From NCBI RefSeq assembly GCF_014655715.1, contig NZ_BNBM01000004.1, forward strand, positions 319,639-383,638: a stretch of DNA of 64,000 nt. The letters are read 5' to 3'. Position 1 is the first letter of the stretch. Every line of letters begins with the position of its first letter. Shown piece after piece: positions 16,892-25,943 of the stretch. Origin of the DNA: Streptomyces lanatus (GTDB lineage Bacteria; Actinomycetota; Actinomycetes; Streptomycetales; Streptomycetaceae). Position numbers and translations under genes: made by a program. The notes beneath the pieces were generated by a model. The model had not been told where the DNA came from. It ran no database searches and saw only the letters and a program-made list of their open reading frames with translations.

Positions 16892-19003
16892 TCATGTGCT
16901 CGACAGCCGGAGCAGCAGGACTCCCGGCGTGCGCGGCAGCGTCACCCGCAGTCGTCCGCCGTCGTCCCGCACCGCCGAACCGGCCGGCGCCGAGGACGGA
17001 TGGAGGATCTCCACGCGCGCGTCCCGGCCGGCCAAGTGGTCCAGTGTCAGCTCCAGCTCGGGGGCTCCGCCCCGGCGCCAGAGCGAGACGTACGTCGTAC
17101 GGTCGTCGGGTGACCGCATCCCCAGGGCGAGCCATTCGTCCGTCCAGCCGGGCAGGCCCAGCGGCCAGAACGGCAGCGCCCGCGCCAGGTCCCGGCGGAT
17201 GGACTTGTACGTGGTGAGCGCTGCGCGTACGAGGGCGAGTTGAGGCCGCGTCATCCGGTCCAGGTGGCCGGACAGATGGATCCGGCCGAGCAGTGCGCCG
17301 CCGAGGGTGAAGGCGATCAGGTCGTCGTCGTGGCCGGGCTGCGGGTAGGCCCAGACGGCGCCCTGTTCGGGCGGTACGGCGGTCGGTGCGGCGGCGGCGA
17401 TCGGTGGGTAGCTCAGCGGGGCCTGTTGGTCGCTGGTGGACTGGAGCTGGGTGACGGCGAGGGTGGCGCCGTCCATGCGCATGCCGCCCGAGGCGCAGTT
17501 CTCGATCACCAGGTGCGGATGCCGGTCCAGTACCTCGGAGAGCCAGTCGAGGTAGGCCTGGGCGTGGCCGAGCAGCCCGGCGCCCGGGGCGAGGTCACCG
17601 GAGGCGACGGTGCCCGGGTCGATCACGATGTTGTAGTCGAGCTTGAGATAGCCCACCCCCCATTCGCCGACGATCCGGTCCACCGTCTTGTCGAGGTGCG
17701 CGCGGGCGGCCGGGTGGCGCAGGTCGAGCTGGTGGCGGCCCTGCTCGGAGAGGCGTATGCCGTCGCGCTGGAAGAAGGCGTCCGGCGGGAGCGCGGCGGC
17801 GATGGGGCTGCGGGCGCCGATGACCTCCGGCTCCAGCCACAGCCCGGGCACCATGCCGTGCTCCCGGATGCGGTCCAGTACGGCGCTCAGCCCTCCGTCG
17901 GGGAACCGGCGTGTCGAGGGCAGCCACTCGCCGACGCCGTCCCACCAGCCGCCGTCGGCGGAGTCGTCGTACCAGCCGGCGTCGATGCAGAAGTACTCGG
18001 CGCCCGCATCCGCGGCGGCGTCGATCAGGGGCAGCAGCTTCTCCGTCGTCGGGTCGCCCATGAGCGTGTTCATGTAGTCGTTGAAGACGACCGGCAGTGT
18101 GCTGTGGTCGGGGTGCGGGCGGCGCACGGCGCGACGGTACGAGGTCAGGGCGCCCATGGCCGCGTCGAACCCGGAACCGAGGGCCAACACACCCGTCACG
18201 GTGGTGAATTCCTCACCGGCGTCGAGCCGGACCCGCCACTGGTGCTCCGCGTCGGTGGGGCCGTTCAGCGCGAGATACGTGCCGCGCGTGCGCCGGCCGA
18301 GGTCCCAGCGCCAGCCGGCCGGGGACTCGATCTGCCACAGCCAGGTCCGGCCACTGTCCCGCTCGGTCAGCGCCCCCATCGGCAGATGTCCGTCGGTGGG
18401 CCAGCTGCCGCGCCCGGCGAGGGTCAGTGCGGCCCGGCTGTCGTGCTGATGGGCGTCGTCATCGATGTCGGCGACGGTGTAGTGCAGCGGCTCGGTGTAC
18501 CAACGGCACTCCGCGAGCCAGTCGTTGCGGGCCCGCCGCACATCGAGGGCGTCGGGCGACGGCAGCCCGGCGACCAGCAGACTGCTGACGGACTGGACTA
18601 CGAGAGGCTCGGCTCCGTCGTTCCGCAGCCGGACACGGGAGCGGAGCACCGGCAGTCCGGCCGGGGACGTCAGCTCGACGAACGCGGTCAACCCGGTGGC
18701 GGGGTCATGGAGTTCGAGATGCAGCCATCTCCAGTCGCCGCGCCTGCCGCTGCGGTGGTCGCGGTACTTCAGCCGGGTGCCGAGGGCGGTGCCGGTGAAG
18801 CGCGGGCCGGACCAGCCGCTGCCGTGCCCGAGCGCGGTCAGTTCGACCAGCGGCAGGGCAGCGTCGACGGGGGCCCGGTCGGGGTCACCAGGGCGGGCGA
18901 GGTGGACCAGGCGCGGCGTTCCGTCGGGGGCGAGGGCGAATTCGGTCTCCAGGCCCGCATGCCCCCAACTGAGCTTGCCGTTGAAAGCCGACGTACTGGT
19001 CAA
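16892..19003 (-). CDS. Alpha-galactosidase-like glycoside hydrolase, GH36
   Basis: The roughly 703-residue enzyme has an N-terminal beta-supersandwich domain followed by a TIM barrel. The GH36 catalytic pair is clear: nucleophile Asp456 in YLKLDYN and acid/base Asp511 in ENCASGGMRMD. There is no signal peptide, so it acts on imported oligosaccharides. No ATG or GTG fits well; I chose a TTG at 19003 preceded by GGAGGGGG at proper spacing. It is divergent from a LacI regulator with two exact operators in and beside the shared promoter. An adjacent ABC importer probably delivers its substrate. Alpha-galactosidase is the most likely activity, but GH36 also includes alpha-N-acetylgalactosaminidases and transferases. 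Confidence 0.87.
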   Translation of the reverse strand: MTSTSAFNGKLSWGHAGLETEFALAPDGTPRLVHLARPGDPDRAPVDAALPLVELTALGHGSGWSGPRFTGTALGTRLKYRDHRSGRRGDWRWLHLELHDPATGLTAFVELTSPAGLPVLRSRVRLRNDGAEPLVVQSVSSLLVAGLPSPDALDVRRARNDWLAECRWYTEPLHYTVADIDDDAHQHDSRAALTLAGRGSWPTDGHLPMGALTERDSGRTWLWQIESPAGWRWDLGRRTRGTYLALNGPTDAEHQWRVRLDAGEEFTTVTGVLALGSGFDAAMGALTSYRRAVRRPHPDHSTLPVVFNDYMNTLMGDPTTEKLLPLIDAAADAGAEYFCIDAGWYDDSADGGWWDGVGEWLPSTRRFPDGGLSAVLDRIREHGMVPGLWLEPEVIGARSPIAAALPPDAFFQRDGIRLSEQGRHQLDLRHPAARAHLDKTVDRIVGEWGVGYLKLDYNIVIDPGTVASGDLAPGAGLLGHAQAYLDWLSEVLDRHPHLVIENCASGGMRMDGATLAVTQLQSTSDQQAPLSYPPIAAAAPTAVPPEQGAVWAYPQPGHDDDLIAFTLGGALLGRIHLSGHLDRMTRPQLALVRAALTTYKSIRRDLARALPFWPLGLPGWTDEWLALGMRSPDDRTTYVSLWRRGGAPELELTLDHLAGRDARVEILHPSSAPAGSAVRDDGGRLRVTLPRTPGVLLLRLSST

Positions 19004-19085
19004 GGTGGTCCCCCTCCTGGGCCTCCCGCAGGAGGCCGCCCATCCGTCGCGTGAATCCCTCGTTACGGTCTCTTGACGCCCCCCA

Positions 19086-19099
19086 TGTGACCGGTCACA
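19086..19099. promoter_or_regulatory. LacI operator 1, TGTGACCGGTCACA
   Basis: This perfect 14-bp palindrome is located 9 bp before the LacI start codon, in the GH36/LacI divergent promoter region. It is identical to operator 2. Confidence 0.82.
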
Positions 19100-19107
19100 A
19101 TCCTGGC

Positions 19108-20163
19108 ATGAATGTGACCGGTCACACAAGGCGCCCCGCGAGCATCAGGGACGTCGCGACCGCAGCCGGCGTCTCGTACCAGACCGTCTCCCGGGTGATC
19201 AACGGGCACCCCAGCGTCAAGCCCACGACGCGCGACCGTGTGCTCGCCGCCATCGACGAACTGGGCTTCCGGCGCAACGCCACCGCGCTCGCGCTCGCCA
19301 GCGGCCGCACGAGGGCCGTGACCGTGCTCACCGCGAACACCACCCACTACGGCTACGCCTCCATCCTCCGGGGCGTCGAGGAGGCGGCACGCGCGGCGTC
19401 CTACGCGGTCGGCATCGGCGTACTGGAGTCGGCCGACGAGACCGCGGTCGCCGCGGAGGTGCAACGGGCGGCGGACGCGGGCGGCGGACTGATCGTGATC
19501 GCGTACGACCCGGCCGGGGTGGCCGCGCTCGGCGCGGTCCCCGCCGAACTCCCGGTCGTCGGCGTGGTCGAGACCCCGGCGAGCCCGCCCGGCGGCGACC
19601 GCCCCTGGGTGTGGGCCGACGACCGCGAGGCCGCCTACCAGGCGACCCGCCATCTGCTCGCGCTCGGCCACGAGACCGTGCACTACGTCGCCATCCCCTC
19701 CAGCACCCGCCGCACCAGCGCCCGCACCGCCGGCTGGCGGCAGGCACTGCGCGAGGCGGGGGCACCCGAACCCCGTCCCGTGCAGAGCAGTTGGGGACCG
19801 GCGGGCGGCCATGCGGCGGGCCTCCGGCTGGCGAAGGACCCTGCCGTCACCGCGATCCTGTGCGGCAACGACGACCTCGCGCTCGGTGTGCTGCGCGCCC
19901 TGCACGAGTCCGGCCGTTCGGTGCCCGGCGAGGTCAGCGTGGCCGGGTTCGACGACGCCCCGCACTCCGCCTATCTGACGCCGTCGCTGACGACCGTACG
20001 CCTTGATTTCACCGGTCTGGGAAGGGCCGCGTTCGCCCTGCTGCACGGGGTGCTGGAGGAGGCCGTGCAGGTCGCCCCGCATCCGGTGTCCGAACCGGAG
20101 CTGGTGGTGCGGGAGAGCTCGGGGCCGCCACCGGGCGGTGTACAGCGCCGCCCCCCGGCCTGA
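19108..20163 (+). CDS. LacI-family regulator of the galactoside locus
   Basis: The 351-residue protein has the LacI helix-turn-helix and hinge (SIRDVATAAGVSYQTVSRVINGHPSV then LALASGRT), followed by a periplasmic-binding-protein-like sugar domain. SVAGFDDAPHSAYLTPSLTTV is the usual C-terminal core. The ATG at 19108 is preferred because the HTH then starts at the usual distance from the N-terminus. Codons 2-7 themselves encode a perfect operator palindrome, and an identical one lies just upstream, so the protein almost certainly represses its own gene and the divergent GH36 gene. Whether it also controls the following importer operon is open, because no third copy of this palindrome was seen there. 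Confidence 0.88.
   Translation: MNVTGHTRRPASIRDVATAAGVSYQTVSRVINGHPSVKPTTRDRVLAAIDELGFRRNATALALASGRTRAVTVLTANTTHYGYASILRGVEEAARAASYAVGIGVLESADETAVAAEVQRAADAGGGLIVIAYDPAGVAALGAVPAELPVVGVVETPASPPGGDRPWVWADDREAAYQATRHLLALGHETVHYVAIPSSTRRTSARTAGWRQALREAGAPEPRPVQSSWGPAGGHAAGLRLAKDPAVTAILCGNDDLALGVLRALHESGRSVPGEVSVAGFDDAPHSAYLTPSLTTVRLDFTGLGRAAFALLHGVLEEAVQVAPHPVSEPELVVRESSGPPPGGVQRRPPA
19113..19126. promoter_or_regulatory. LacI operator 2 inside the coding sequence, TGTGACCGGTCACA
   Basis: This second perfect copy starts 27 bp after the first and covers codons 2-7 of the regulator gene (Asn-Val-Thr-Gly-His-Thr). Binding here would block the gene directly. Confidence 0.78.
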
Positions 20164-20169
20164 CCCCTC

Positions 20170-20231
20170 CCTGAACAAGGCTGCAGAACCCGCCCTGAAC
20201 ACATGGCTGTTGTGAGTACCGCTTCCTGAAC
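20170..20231 (+). repeat. Three CCTGAAC direct repeats before the importer operon
   Basis: CCTGAAC occurs at 20170, 20194 and 20225; the first two are followed within a few bases by GGCTG. They lie in the short gap between the LacI gene and the binding-protein gene and could be activator sites. The match is short, so chance is possible. Confidence 0.3.
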
Positions 20232-20253
20232 CACCTGCTCCGAAAGGCACGTG

Positions 20254-21576
20254 ATGAAGAGAAGAGCACTCCCCGCACTGGCGCTGATATGCACGCTCGG
20301 TCTGGCCGCGACGGCGTGCAGCGACCCCACGGCTGCGGACTCCACGTCCGACTCCGGGCAGTCGGCGGTGAATCCGACCGCACGCCTCGACGGGGTGAAG
20401 CTGACGATGTGGACCGCGCAGAACACGGTCACCGCCCCCAAGCAGGTCATCGACGCGTTCGAGAAGGCGACCGGCGCGACCGTGGAGACCCAGGCGATCC
20501 CGGACCTCTACGAGCAGAACGTGCCGACGAAACTCGCCTCCGGCGACCGCCCCGACCTGATGTTCTGGCAGCCGTCGATCTCCACGCTCCCCTTCGTCCA
20601 GCCGCAGCAGAACCTCCTCACCCTCGACGGCGAGGACTGGGTCTCCCGACTCGGCGACACCGAGAAGTCCCTCGGTGTCATCGACGGCAAGCGGTACGCG
20701 GCGATCGTCACCAGCCCCGCGATGCTCGGCGTCTACTACAACAAGGACGTGTTCCGGCAAGCGGGCATCGCCGAGAAGGACTTCCCCCAGTCCTACGACG
20801 ACTTGCTCGCCCTCGGCCACGAGGTCGTCGACAAGACGGACGCCGCCGCCTTCTACGAGGCCGGCGGTGACAAGTGGCCCTTGCAGTGGCAGATGCAGCT
20901 CCAGCTCACCGACCTGGACAAGCAGTGGTGGGAGGGGCTGAACGAGAACAAGGAGAAGTGGACCAACCCGGTCGTCGTCGGCGCGATCAAGAAGTACAAG
21001 GAGAAGCTGCTCGACGCCGGGCTCGCGCAGAAGAACTACCGCACCGGCACCTTCACCGGGCAGGCCGACGCACTGTGGAAGGGCGACGTCGGCATGGTCC
21101 TCAATGTCACGTCCTTCCAGAGCCAGTTGCAGGCCAAGTACTCCACCGCCGAGATCGACGAAAAGATCGGCTGGTTCCCGGTCGCCAACTCCTCCGCCAC
21201 CGGCCTGTACTCCCCCGACCAGACCAACGGTGTGGTCGCCTTCAAGACCGGTGACGAGAAGCGGCAGAACGCGGCCCGGCAATTCATGGCCTTTTGGCTC
21301 GGCCCCGACTACGCCGACTACATCAAGACGATGAAGATCCCCTCCGTGCAGCCGTCCGTGCCCACTCCCGGCGGGCTGCCGCAGACGTCCAAGGCCCAGG
21401 TCGCGGCCCTGCCGACGGCCATCGGGGTCTTCCAGGCCAAGGCGATCGTCGCCCCGGACACCCACCTGTACCTCGCCGACATGATCTACGGCAAGAAGGA
21501 CGCCCAGCAGGTCGCCCAGGCCATCCAGGACCAGTTCGCGCAGGTGGCCAAGGCCCAGGACGCGCCCGGGTTCTGA
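20254..21576 (+). CDS. Sugar ABC importer, lipoprotein substrate-binding subunit
   Basis: This 440-residue extracellular binding protein has a basic N-region, a hydrophobic stretch and a lipobox ending LAATAC, so it is anchored by a lipidated cysteine. The mature part follows the solute-binding family 1 pattern (KLTMWTAQNTV, then VIDAFEKATGATVETQ). The start could be GTG 20251 or ATG 20254; the second fits the AAAGG ribosome site slightly better. Two permease genes follow, but no ATPase gene, as is usual where the shared MsiK ATPase is used. The neighbouring GH36 enzyme suggests an alpha-galactoside or similar oligosaccharide substrate. Confidence 0.88.
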   Translation: MKRRALPALALICTLGLAATACSDPTAADSTSDSGQSAVNPTARLDGVKLTMWTAQNTVTAPKQVIDAFEKATGATVETQAIPDLYEQNVPTKLASGDRPDLMFWQPSISTLPFVQPQQNLLTLDGEDWVSRLGDTEKSLGVIDGKRYAAIVTSPAMLGVYYNKDVFRQAGIAEKDFPQSYDDLLALGHEVVDKTDAAAFYEAGGDKWPLQWQMQLQLTDLDKQWWEGLNENKEKWTNPVVVGAIKKYKEKLLDAGLAQKNYRTGTFTGQADALWKGDVGMVLNVTSFQSQLQAKYSTAEIDEKIGWFPVANSSATGLYSPDQTNGVVAFKTGDEKRQNAARQFMAFWLGPDYADYIKTMKIPSVQPSVPTPGGLPQTSKAQVAALPTAIGVFQAKAIVAPDTHLYLADMIYGKKDAQQVAQAIQDQFAQVAKAQDAPGF

Positions 21577-21578
21577 CG

Positions 21579-22502
21579 ATGACGGACACGGTCGTACGTA
21601 CGCGTAAGAAGTCTTCTGAGCAAGGCGCACCCAAGGGCGTGGGACGGCTGCCGCGCGCCGCCGTGCACCACCCGTGGTGGTTCGCGCTCCCCGCGGTCGT
21701 CGTCTTCGCGGGCTTCTTCCTGGTGCCGAACCTGCTGAACTTCTACTACCCGTTCACCAACTGGTCCTCGTACCACCCGGACATCGCGTTCACCGGCCTC
21801 GACAACTTCCGGACGGTGGTCGACGACGGTTCGCTGCTGCGCGCCATCCGTACGACGTTGCTGTACGCGCTGCTGGCGGCGCTGTTCCAGAACGGCTTCG
21901 GGCTGGTCCTTGCGCTGCTGCTGGAGTCCGACACGCGCTTCAACCGGTTCTTCCGCGCCGTGTTCTTCCTGCCGGTGCTGATCTCGGCGCTCGCCACCGG
22001 CTATGTCTTCCAGGCGCTCCTCGACCAGGACGGTGCCCTCAACTCGGTGCTCGGCGCGGACATTCCGTGGCTGGGCTCGACCACATGGACGCTGGTCGTG
22101 GTGACGCTGATCCACGGCTGGAAGTGGATGGGCCTGTCCATGCTGATCTATCTGGCCGGGCTCAAGGGCATCCCCGGCGACATGCTGGAGGCCGCGCGGA
22201 TGGACGGCGCCGGGCCCTGGCGGACGTTCCGGTCGGTGCGCTGGCCGATGCTCGCGCCGGCCGTCACCTTCAATGTCACGACCGCGCTGATCGGCTCGAT
22301 GAACACCTTCGACATCGTCCAGGCCACCACGGGCGGCGGCCCCGCGGCGTCCACGGAGGTCTTCAACATCTATATGTTCCGCGTCTTCGGACAGGGCCTG
22401 TACGCCCAGGCCTCCGCGATGAGCCTGGTGCTCTTCCTGGTCGTGGTCGCCGTGGCGATTCCGCTGGTCGTCGGCCTCAGGCGAAGGGAGCAACTGCTGT
22501 GA
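21579..22502 (+). CDS. Sugar ABC importer permease, MalF-type
   Basis: The 307-residue protein has six hydrophobic segments and the cytoplasmic EAA loop (EAARMDGAGPWRTFRSVRWPML) by which importers contact their ATPase. The start lies two bases after the binding-protein stop. The downstream permease overlaps its stop codon (GTGA), so the three genes are one operon. Confidence 0.9.
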   Translation: MTDTVVRTRKKSSEQGAPKGVGRLPRAAVHHPWWFALPAVVVFAGFFLVPNLLNFYYPFTNWSSYHPDIAFTGLDNFRTVVDDGSLLRAIRTTLLYALLAALFQNGFGLVLALLLESDTRFNRFFRAVFFLPVLISALATGYVFQALLDQDGALNSVLGADIPWLGSTTWTLVVVTLIHGWKWMGLSMLIYLAGLKGIPGDMLEAARMDGAGPWRTFRSVRWPMLAPAVTFNVTTALIGSMNTFDIVQATTGGGPAASTEVFNIYMFRVFGQGLYAQASAMSLVLFLVVVAVAIPLVVGLRRREQLL

Positions 22503-23323
22503 CGCCGATGTGGCGGTACGGCCGTCCGGCCCTCGTGATCCTCCTCGCCGCTCTGGCGGTCGGCGTACCGCTCTGGCTGGTCGCCGTCACCTCGGCCAAG
22601 CCGCAGGCGGAGGCGATCAAACCCAATCTGGACCTGCCGCATCACTGGCAGCCGACGGACAACTACGCGGACGCCGTCGGCCAGGGCGAGATGCTGCGCG
22701 GCTTCGTCAACTCCCTGCTGGTCGTGGTCCCTTCGGTGGTCCTCGTGCTGTTCCTCGGGGCGGGCGCCGCGTGGGTCTTCGCGCGCCGCAAGTCGAAGCT
22801 GGTGTCGGCGGCGTACGCGCTGTGCATCAGCGGACTGCTGCTGCCGCCCGCCGTCATCACCATCGTGATGGAACTGCGCCAGCTCGGCCTCGCCAGCACC
22901 CGTCCAGGCATGATCGCCGTCTACACCGGGATGTATCTGTCCACATCGATCTTCTTCATGACCGGCTTCATCCGCGCCATCCCCATGGAGCTGGAGGAGG
23001 CGGCCCGTATCGACGGCGCGACGCCGTGGCGGATCTTCCTGCGGATCGTGCTGCCGCTGCTCCGCCCGGTGATCGCCACCGCGACGATCATGGTGATGCT
23101 CTACGCCTGGAGCGACATCTTCTACGCCTTCTTCGTGCTCGGCGGCGGCGACCGGGCCACCCTCCCGCTGAACCTCTACCAGGTCGCCAGCGCCCAGCTC
23201 TATCTCAACAACTGGCATCTCGTCTTCGCGTACGTCGTGGTGATGAGCCTGCCGATGGTCGCCGTGTTCGTGGTCGGCCAGCGAAAGATCGTGTCCGGAA
23301 TCACCAGTGGAGCCGTCAAATGA
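22499..23323 (+). CDS. Sugar ABC importer permease, MalG-type
   Basis: This 274-residue inner-membrane protein has about six hydrophobic segments and its own EAA loop (EEAARIDGATPWRIFLRIVL). The GTG at 22499 overlaps the previous stop, indicating translational coupling. It completes the membrane channel; energy must come from an ATPase encoded elsewhere. A secreted glycoside-hydrolase-like protein gene follows after only 25 bp, so the import and extracellular functions look co-transcribed. Confidence 0.9.
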   Translation: MTPMWRYGRPALVILLAALAVGVPLWLVAVTSAKPQAEAIKPNLDLPHHWQPTDNYADAVGQGEMLRGFVNSLLVVVPSVVLVLFLGAGAAWVFARRKSKLVSAAYALCISGLLLPPAVITIVMELRQLGLASTRPGMIAVYTGMYLSTSIFFMTGFIRAIPMELEEAARIDGATPWRIFLRIVLPLLRPVIATATIMVMLYAWSDIFYAFFVLGGGDRATLPLNLYQVASAQLYLNNWHLVFAYVVVMSLPMVAVFVVGQRKIVSGITSGAVK

Positions 23324-23348
23324 CCGCAGTGACTGGAGGTCCAGCAGC

Positions 23349-25889
23349 GTGATCGTCCCCACCCGCACACGAAGCCGTATCAGAACCGCCCTGCTAGCAG
23401 CCGTACTTGGAGTCACCGCGATGACAGGCACCACCGCCTCCCCGGCAGCCGCGGCCGCAGATCCGCAGCGCCTCACCGTAGACCTCGACGCCTCCGAGGG
23501 CCCGGTGATGCTCGGCGCCAACGGGGCGCTGTACGGGCTCAGCGACGACGGGGTGCCCAGCGACGCCGCGCTGGAGCCGCTGAAGATCACCAGCGTCTCG
23601 CAGAAGCCGGAGGGCGGCGCCCAGCACCCCAACGGCGACGCGCTGACCGTCTCCAAGTCGTTCTTCCGCAGCGGCGGCGGCGAGATCAACGTGATGATGC
23701 AGGACATCTACGCCAAGTGGCCGTACGAGGACCTCGGCATCGACGACTATCTCCCCAAGGTCGACAGGATCGCCAAGGAGGTCGCGGCCGACCCGAACAG
23801 CGAGCGTTTCGTCTACATCCCGTTCAACGAGCCCGACCAGATCTGGTACAAGCTCGGTGTCGCCGACCAGGCCCAGTACGAGGCCAACCGCGACCGTTTC
23901 TTTCAGGACTGGAAGACGGTGTACCACCGGATCCGCGCGATCGACCCCGACGCACGCATCGCCGGCCCCAACGAGGCCGGTTACCACACCCGTCTGCTCA
24001 AGGACTTCCTCGCCTTCGCCAAGCGCGAGAACGTCCTTCCCCAGGTCATGACCTGGCACGAGCTGGGCTCCGGCTCGCTGCGGGACTTCCAGGCGCACTA
24101 CGATGACTACCGTTCCCTGGAGCGGGCGGCGGGCGTAGCGCCGCTGAAGATCAACATCGATGAGTACGCCAACCGTCGTGACCTGTCCGTGCCGGGTCAA
24201 CTCGTGCAGTGGGTCTCGATGTTCGAGAGGAACAAGGTGTACGCCAACGCGGCCTACTGGGACGCGGCGGGCAACCTCAGCGGCCATGTGGTCCGCTCCA
24301 ACATCCCCAACGGCGGCTGGTGGTTCTTCCGCTGGTACGCCGGGCTGACCGGCGACACCGTCAAGGTGACCCCGCCGCAGGCCAACACCATCGACACCCT
24401 CCAGGGCCTCGCCTCCCTCGACACCGGGCGCCGCCAGGCCCAGGTCCTGCTCGGCGGCTCCGCGGGCGACTCGGACGTCGTGGTCCGGGGCGTCTCCCGG
24501 TCGGTCTTCGGACATACGGTCACCGCGACCGTCGCCGAGGCCGCCTGGTCCGGCTACGAGGGGCAGCATGCGACGCCCCGCGTCCTCGCCCGTGCCAAGG
24601 TGCGGGTGGCGGAGGACGGTTCGGTGACCGTGCCCCTGCGCGACATGCGCAAGATGTCGGCCTACCGGATCGTCCTCACCCCCGGCGGCCACGGCACCCC
24701 GGCCACGCCCTCCGTGCCCTGGTCCGCGTCGTACGAGGCGGAGACCGCCGCCATCACCGACGGCAAGGTCTACACCCAGGGCACGGTCGAGAACGCCAAC
24801 GGCTACGCCGCCTCCGGCACGAAGGACGTCGGCTCCCTCAACCAGCCCACCAGCAAGGTCGACTTCACGGTCACGGTCCCGCGCGACGGCACATACAACC
24901 TGGCGATCCTCTACGGCAACCAGTCCGGCACCCCCGCCACCCAGCGCCTCTCGGTCGACGGCGGCGACCCGGCCACGGTCACCTACCCCTCCACCGAGAA
25001 CTGGACCTACCGCGCCAAGCAGGAACTACCGCTGCGCCTGTCGGCGGGCACCCATGTACTGACACTGGCCAAGGGCTCCGCCGAGGTCACGCTGGACCGC
25101 ATCGATCTGACGGCCCGGACCGGCGAGCACTCCGCCTCGTACGAGGCCACGTTGGCGGACATCAGCGGCAGCCCGTCGTACGACTACTCCTCGTCGGCCG
25201 GGGTGGGCACGGGTGCCCTCGTGCTGCGCTCCGGTGACAAGGCGGTGTTCGACGTCTACGCCCCGCGCGACGGCTACTACACGGTGACGCCTCGGGCATC
25301 AGCACCGGTGAAGCTCGCCCTGCACGGGGAGACGGTGACGGCGGCGCCCGGACGGCCCCTGCGTCTCTACCTGGTCGCGGGCAACAACCGCGTCGCGATG
25401 AGCGCGGGGCACGCCTCCGTGCGCTCCCTCGATGTGTCGGGCGCCGGTTCGGCCACGGGAACTCTCGCCTACGAGGCGTCCTCGGCCACGCTCGCGGGCG
25501 GAGCCGAGCTGGTCGACTCCGCGTACGCCTCCGGCGGGTCCTACATCGGCCGGCTCGGCAACAGCCCTGACAGCACGGCCAAGTTCACGGTGCGGGCGCC
25601 CAGCTCCGGGCGCTATGTGCTGGTCGTCCAGTACGCGCACAACGACCGGCGGGACAACGGCCACGCCTACAACACGGACATCATGTCCCGTACGGCCGAC
25701 ATCACGGTGGGCGATGCCGCGCCGGTGAGGGTCACCTTCAAGAACACCTGGAGCGCGGACGACTACTGGACGGTGGGCGTCCCGGTCGACCTGAAGAAGG
25801 GCTCCAACAAGGTGACGCTCGGCAACGCGACGGCATGGGCGCCGAACATCGACCGGATCGAACTGGGCCGCGTCGTCGACCGACCGTAA
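23349..25889 (+). CDS. Secreted GH-A clan glycoside hydrolase with CBM35/CBM6-like modules
   Basis: The 846-residue protein starts at a GTG nine bases after GGAGG and has a signal peptide cut near SPAAAAADP. Residues of about 40-400 look like a TIM-barrel hydrolase: Glu161 in IPFNEPDQIW fits the acid/base and Glu272 in KINIDEYANR fits the nucleophile, as in GH39 and related clan GH-A families. Three beta-sandwich segments follow, about 465-600 (clear CBM6/35 pattern, SYEAETAAITDG), 605-690 (shorter) and 710-845 (clear). It is the last gene of the importer operon and probably releases oligosaccharides outside the cell. Clan assignment is fairly safe; substrate is inferred only from the GH36 neighbour. 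Confidence 0.75.
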   Translation: MIVPTRTRSRIRTALLAAVLGVTAMTGTTASPAAAAADPQRLTVDLDASEGPVMLGANGALYGLSDDGVPSDAALEPLKITSVSQKPEGGAQHPNGDALTVSKSFFRSGGGEINVMMQDIYAKWPYEDLGIDDYLPKVDRIAKEVAADPNSERFVYIPFNEPDQIWYKLGVADQAQYEANRDRFFQDWKTVYHRIRAIDPDARIAGPNEAGYHTRLLKDFLAFAKRENVLPQVMTWHELGSGSLRDFQAHYDDYRSLERAAGVAPLKINIDEYANRRDLSVPGQLVQWVSMFERNKVYANAAYWDAAGNLSGHVVRSNIPNGGWWFFRWYAGLTGDTVKVTPPQANTIDTLQGLASLDTGRRQAQVLLGGSAGDSDVVVRGVSRSVFGHTVTATVAEAAWSGYEGQHATPRVLARAKVRVAEDGSVTVPLRDMRKMSAYRIVLTPGGHGTPATPSVPWSASYEAETAAITDGKVYTQGTVENANGYAASGTKDVGSLNQPTSKVDFTVTVPRDGTYNLAILYGNQSGTPATQRLSVDGGDPATVTYPSTENWTYRAKQELPLRLSAGTHVLTLAKGSAEVTLDRIDLTARTGEHSASYEATLADISGSPSYDYSSSAGVGTGALVLRSGDKAVFDVYAPRDGYYTVTPRASAPVKLALHGETVTAAPGRPLRLYLVAGNNRVAMSAGHASVRSLDVSGAGSATGTLAYEASSATLAGGAELVDSAYASGGSYIGRLGNSPDSTAKFTVRAPSSGRYVLVVQYAHNDRRDNGHAYNTDIMSRTADITVGDAAPVRVTFKNTWSADDYWTVGVPVDLKKGSNKVTLGNATAWAPNIDRIELGRVVDRP

Positions 25890-25901
25890 CCCCGCCCGAC
25901 A

Positions 25902-25939
25902 ACCGGTCCCGGCCGCTCCCCGGAGCGGGCGGGACCGGT
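25902..25939. terminator. Bidirectional hairpin terminator
   Basis: Two 18-nt arms starting ACCGGTCCCG pair at 17 of 18 positions around a 2-nt loop. The hairpin fills the 54-bp gap between the convergent GH-A and ABC-exporter genes and should stop transcription from both sides. Confidence 0.85.
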
Positions 25940-25943
25940 CGCG

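Noticed and set aside
15223..17217. A 664-codon plus-strand frame across the glycosyltransferase genes
   Set aside because: It runs antisense to the GT4, its partner and the end of GH36, all with good motifs, and itself shows no family pattern.
19063..21630. An 855-codon open frame on the minus strand across the LacI and binding-protein genes
   Set aside because: It overlaps well-supported LacI and lipoprotein genes on the other strand and its translation has no recognisable motif, only Gly/Val/Arg-rich repeats.
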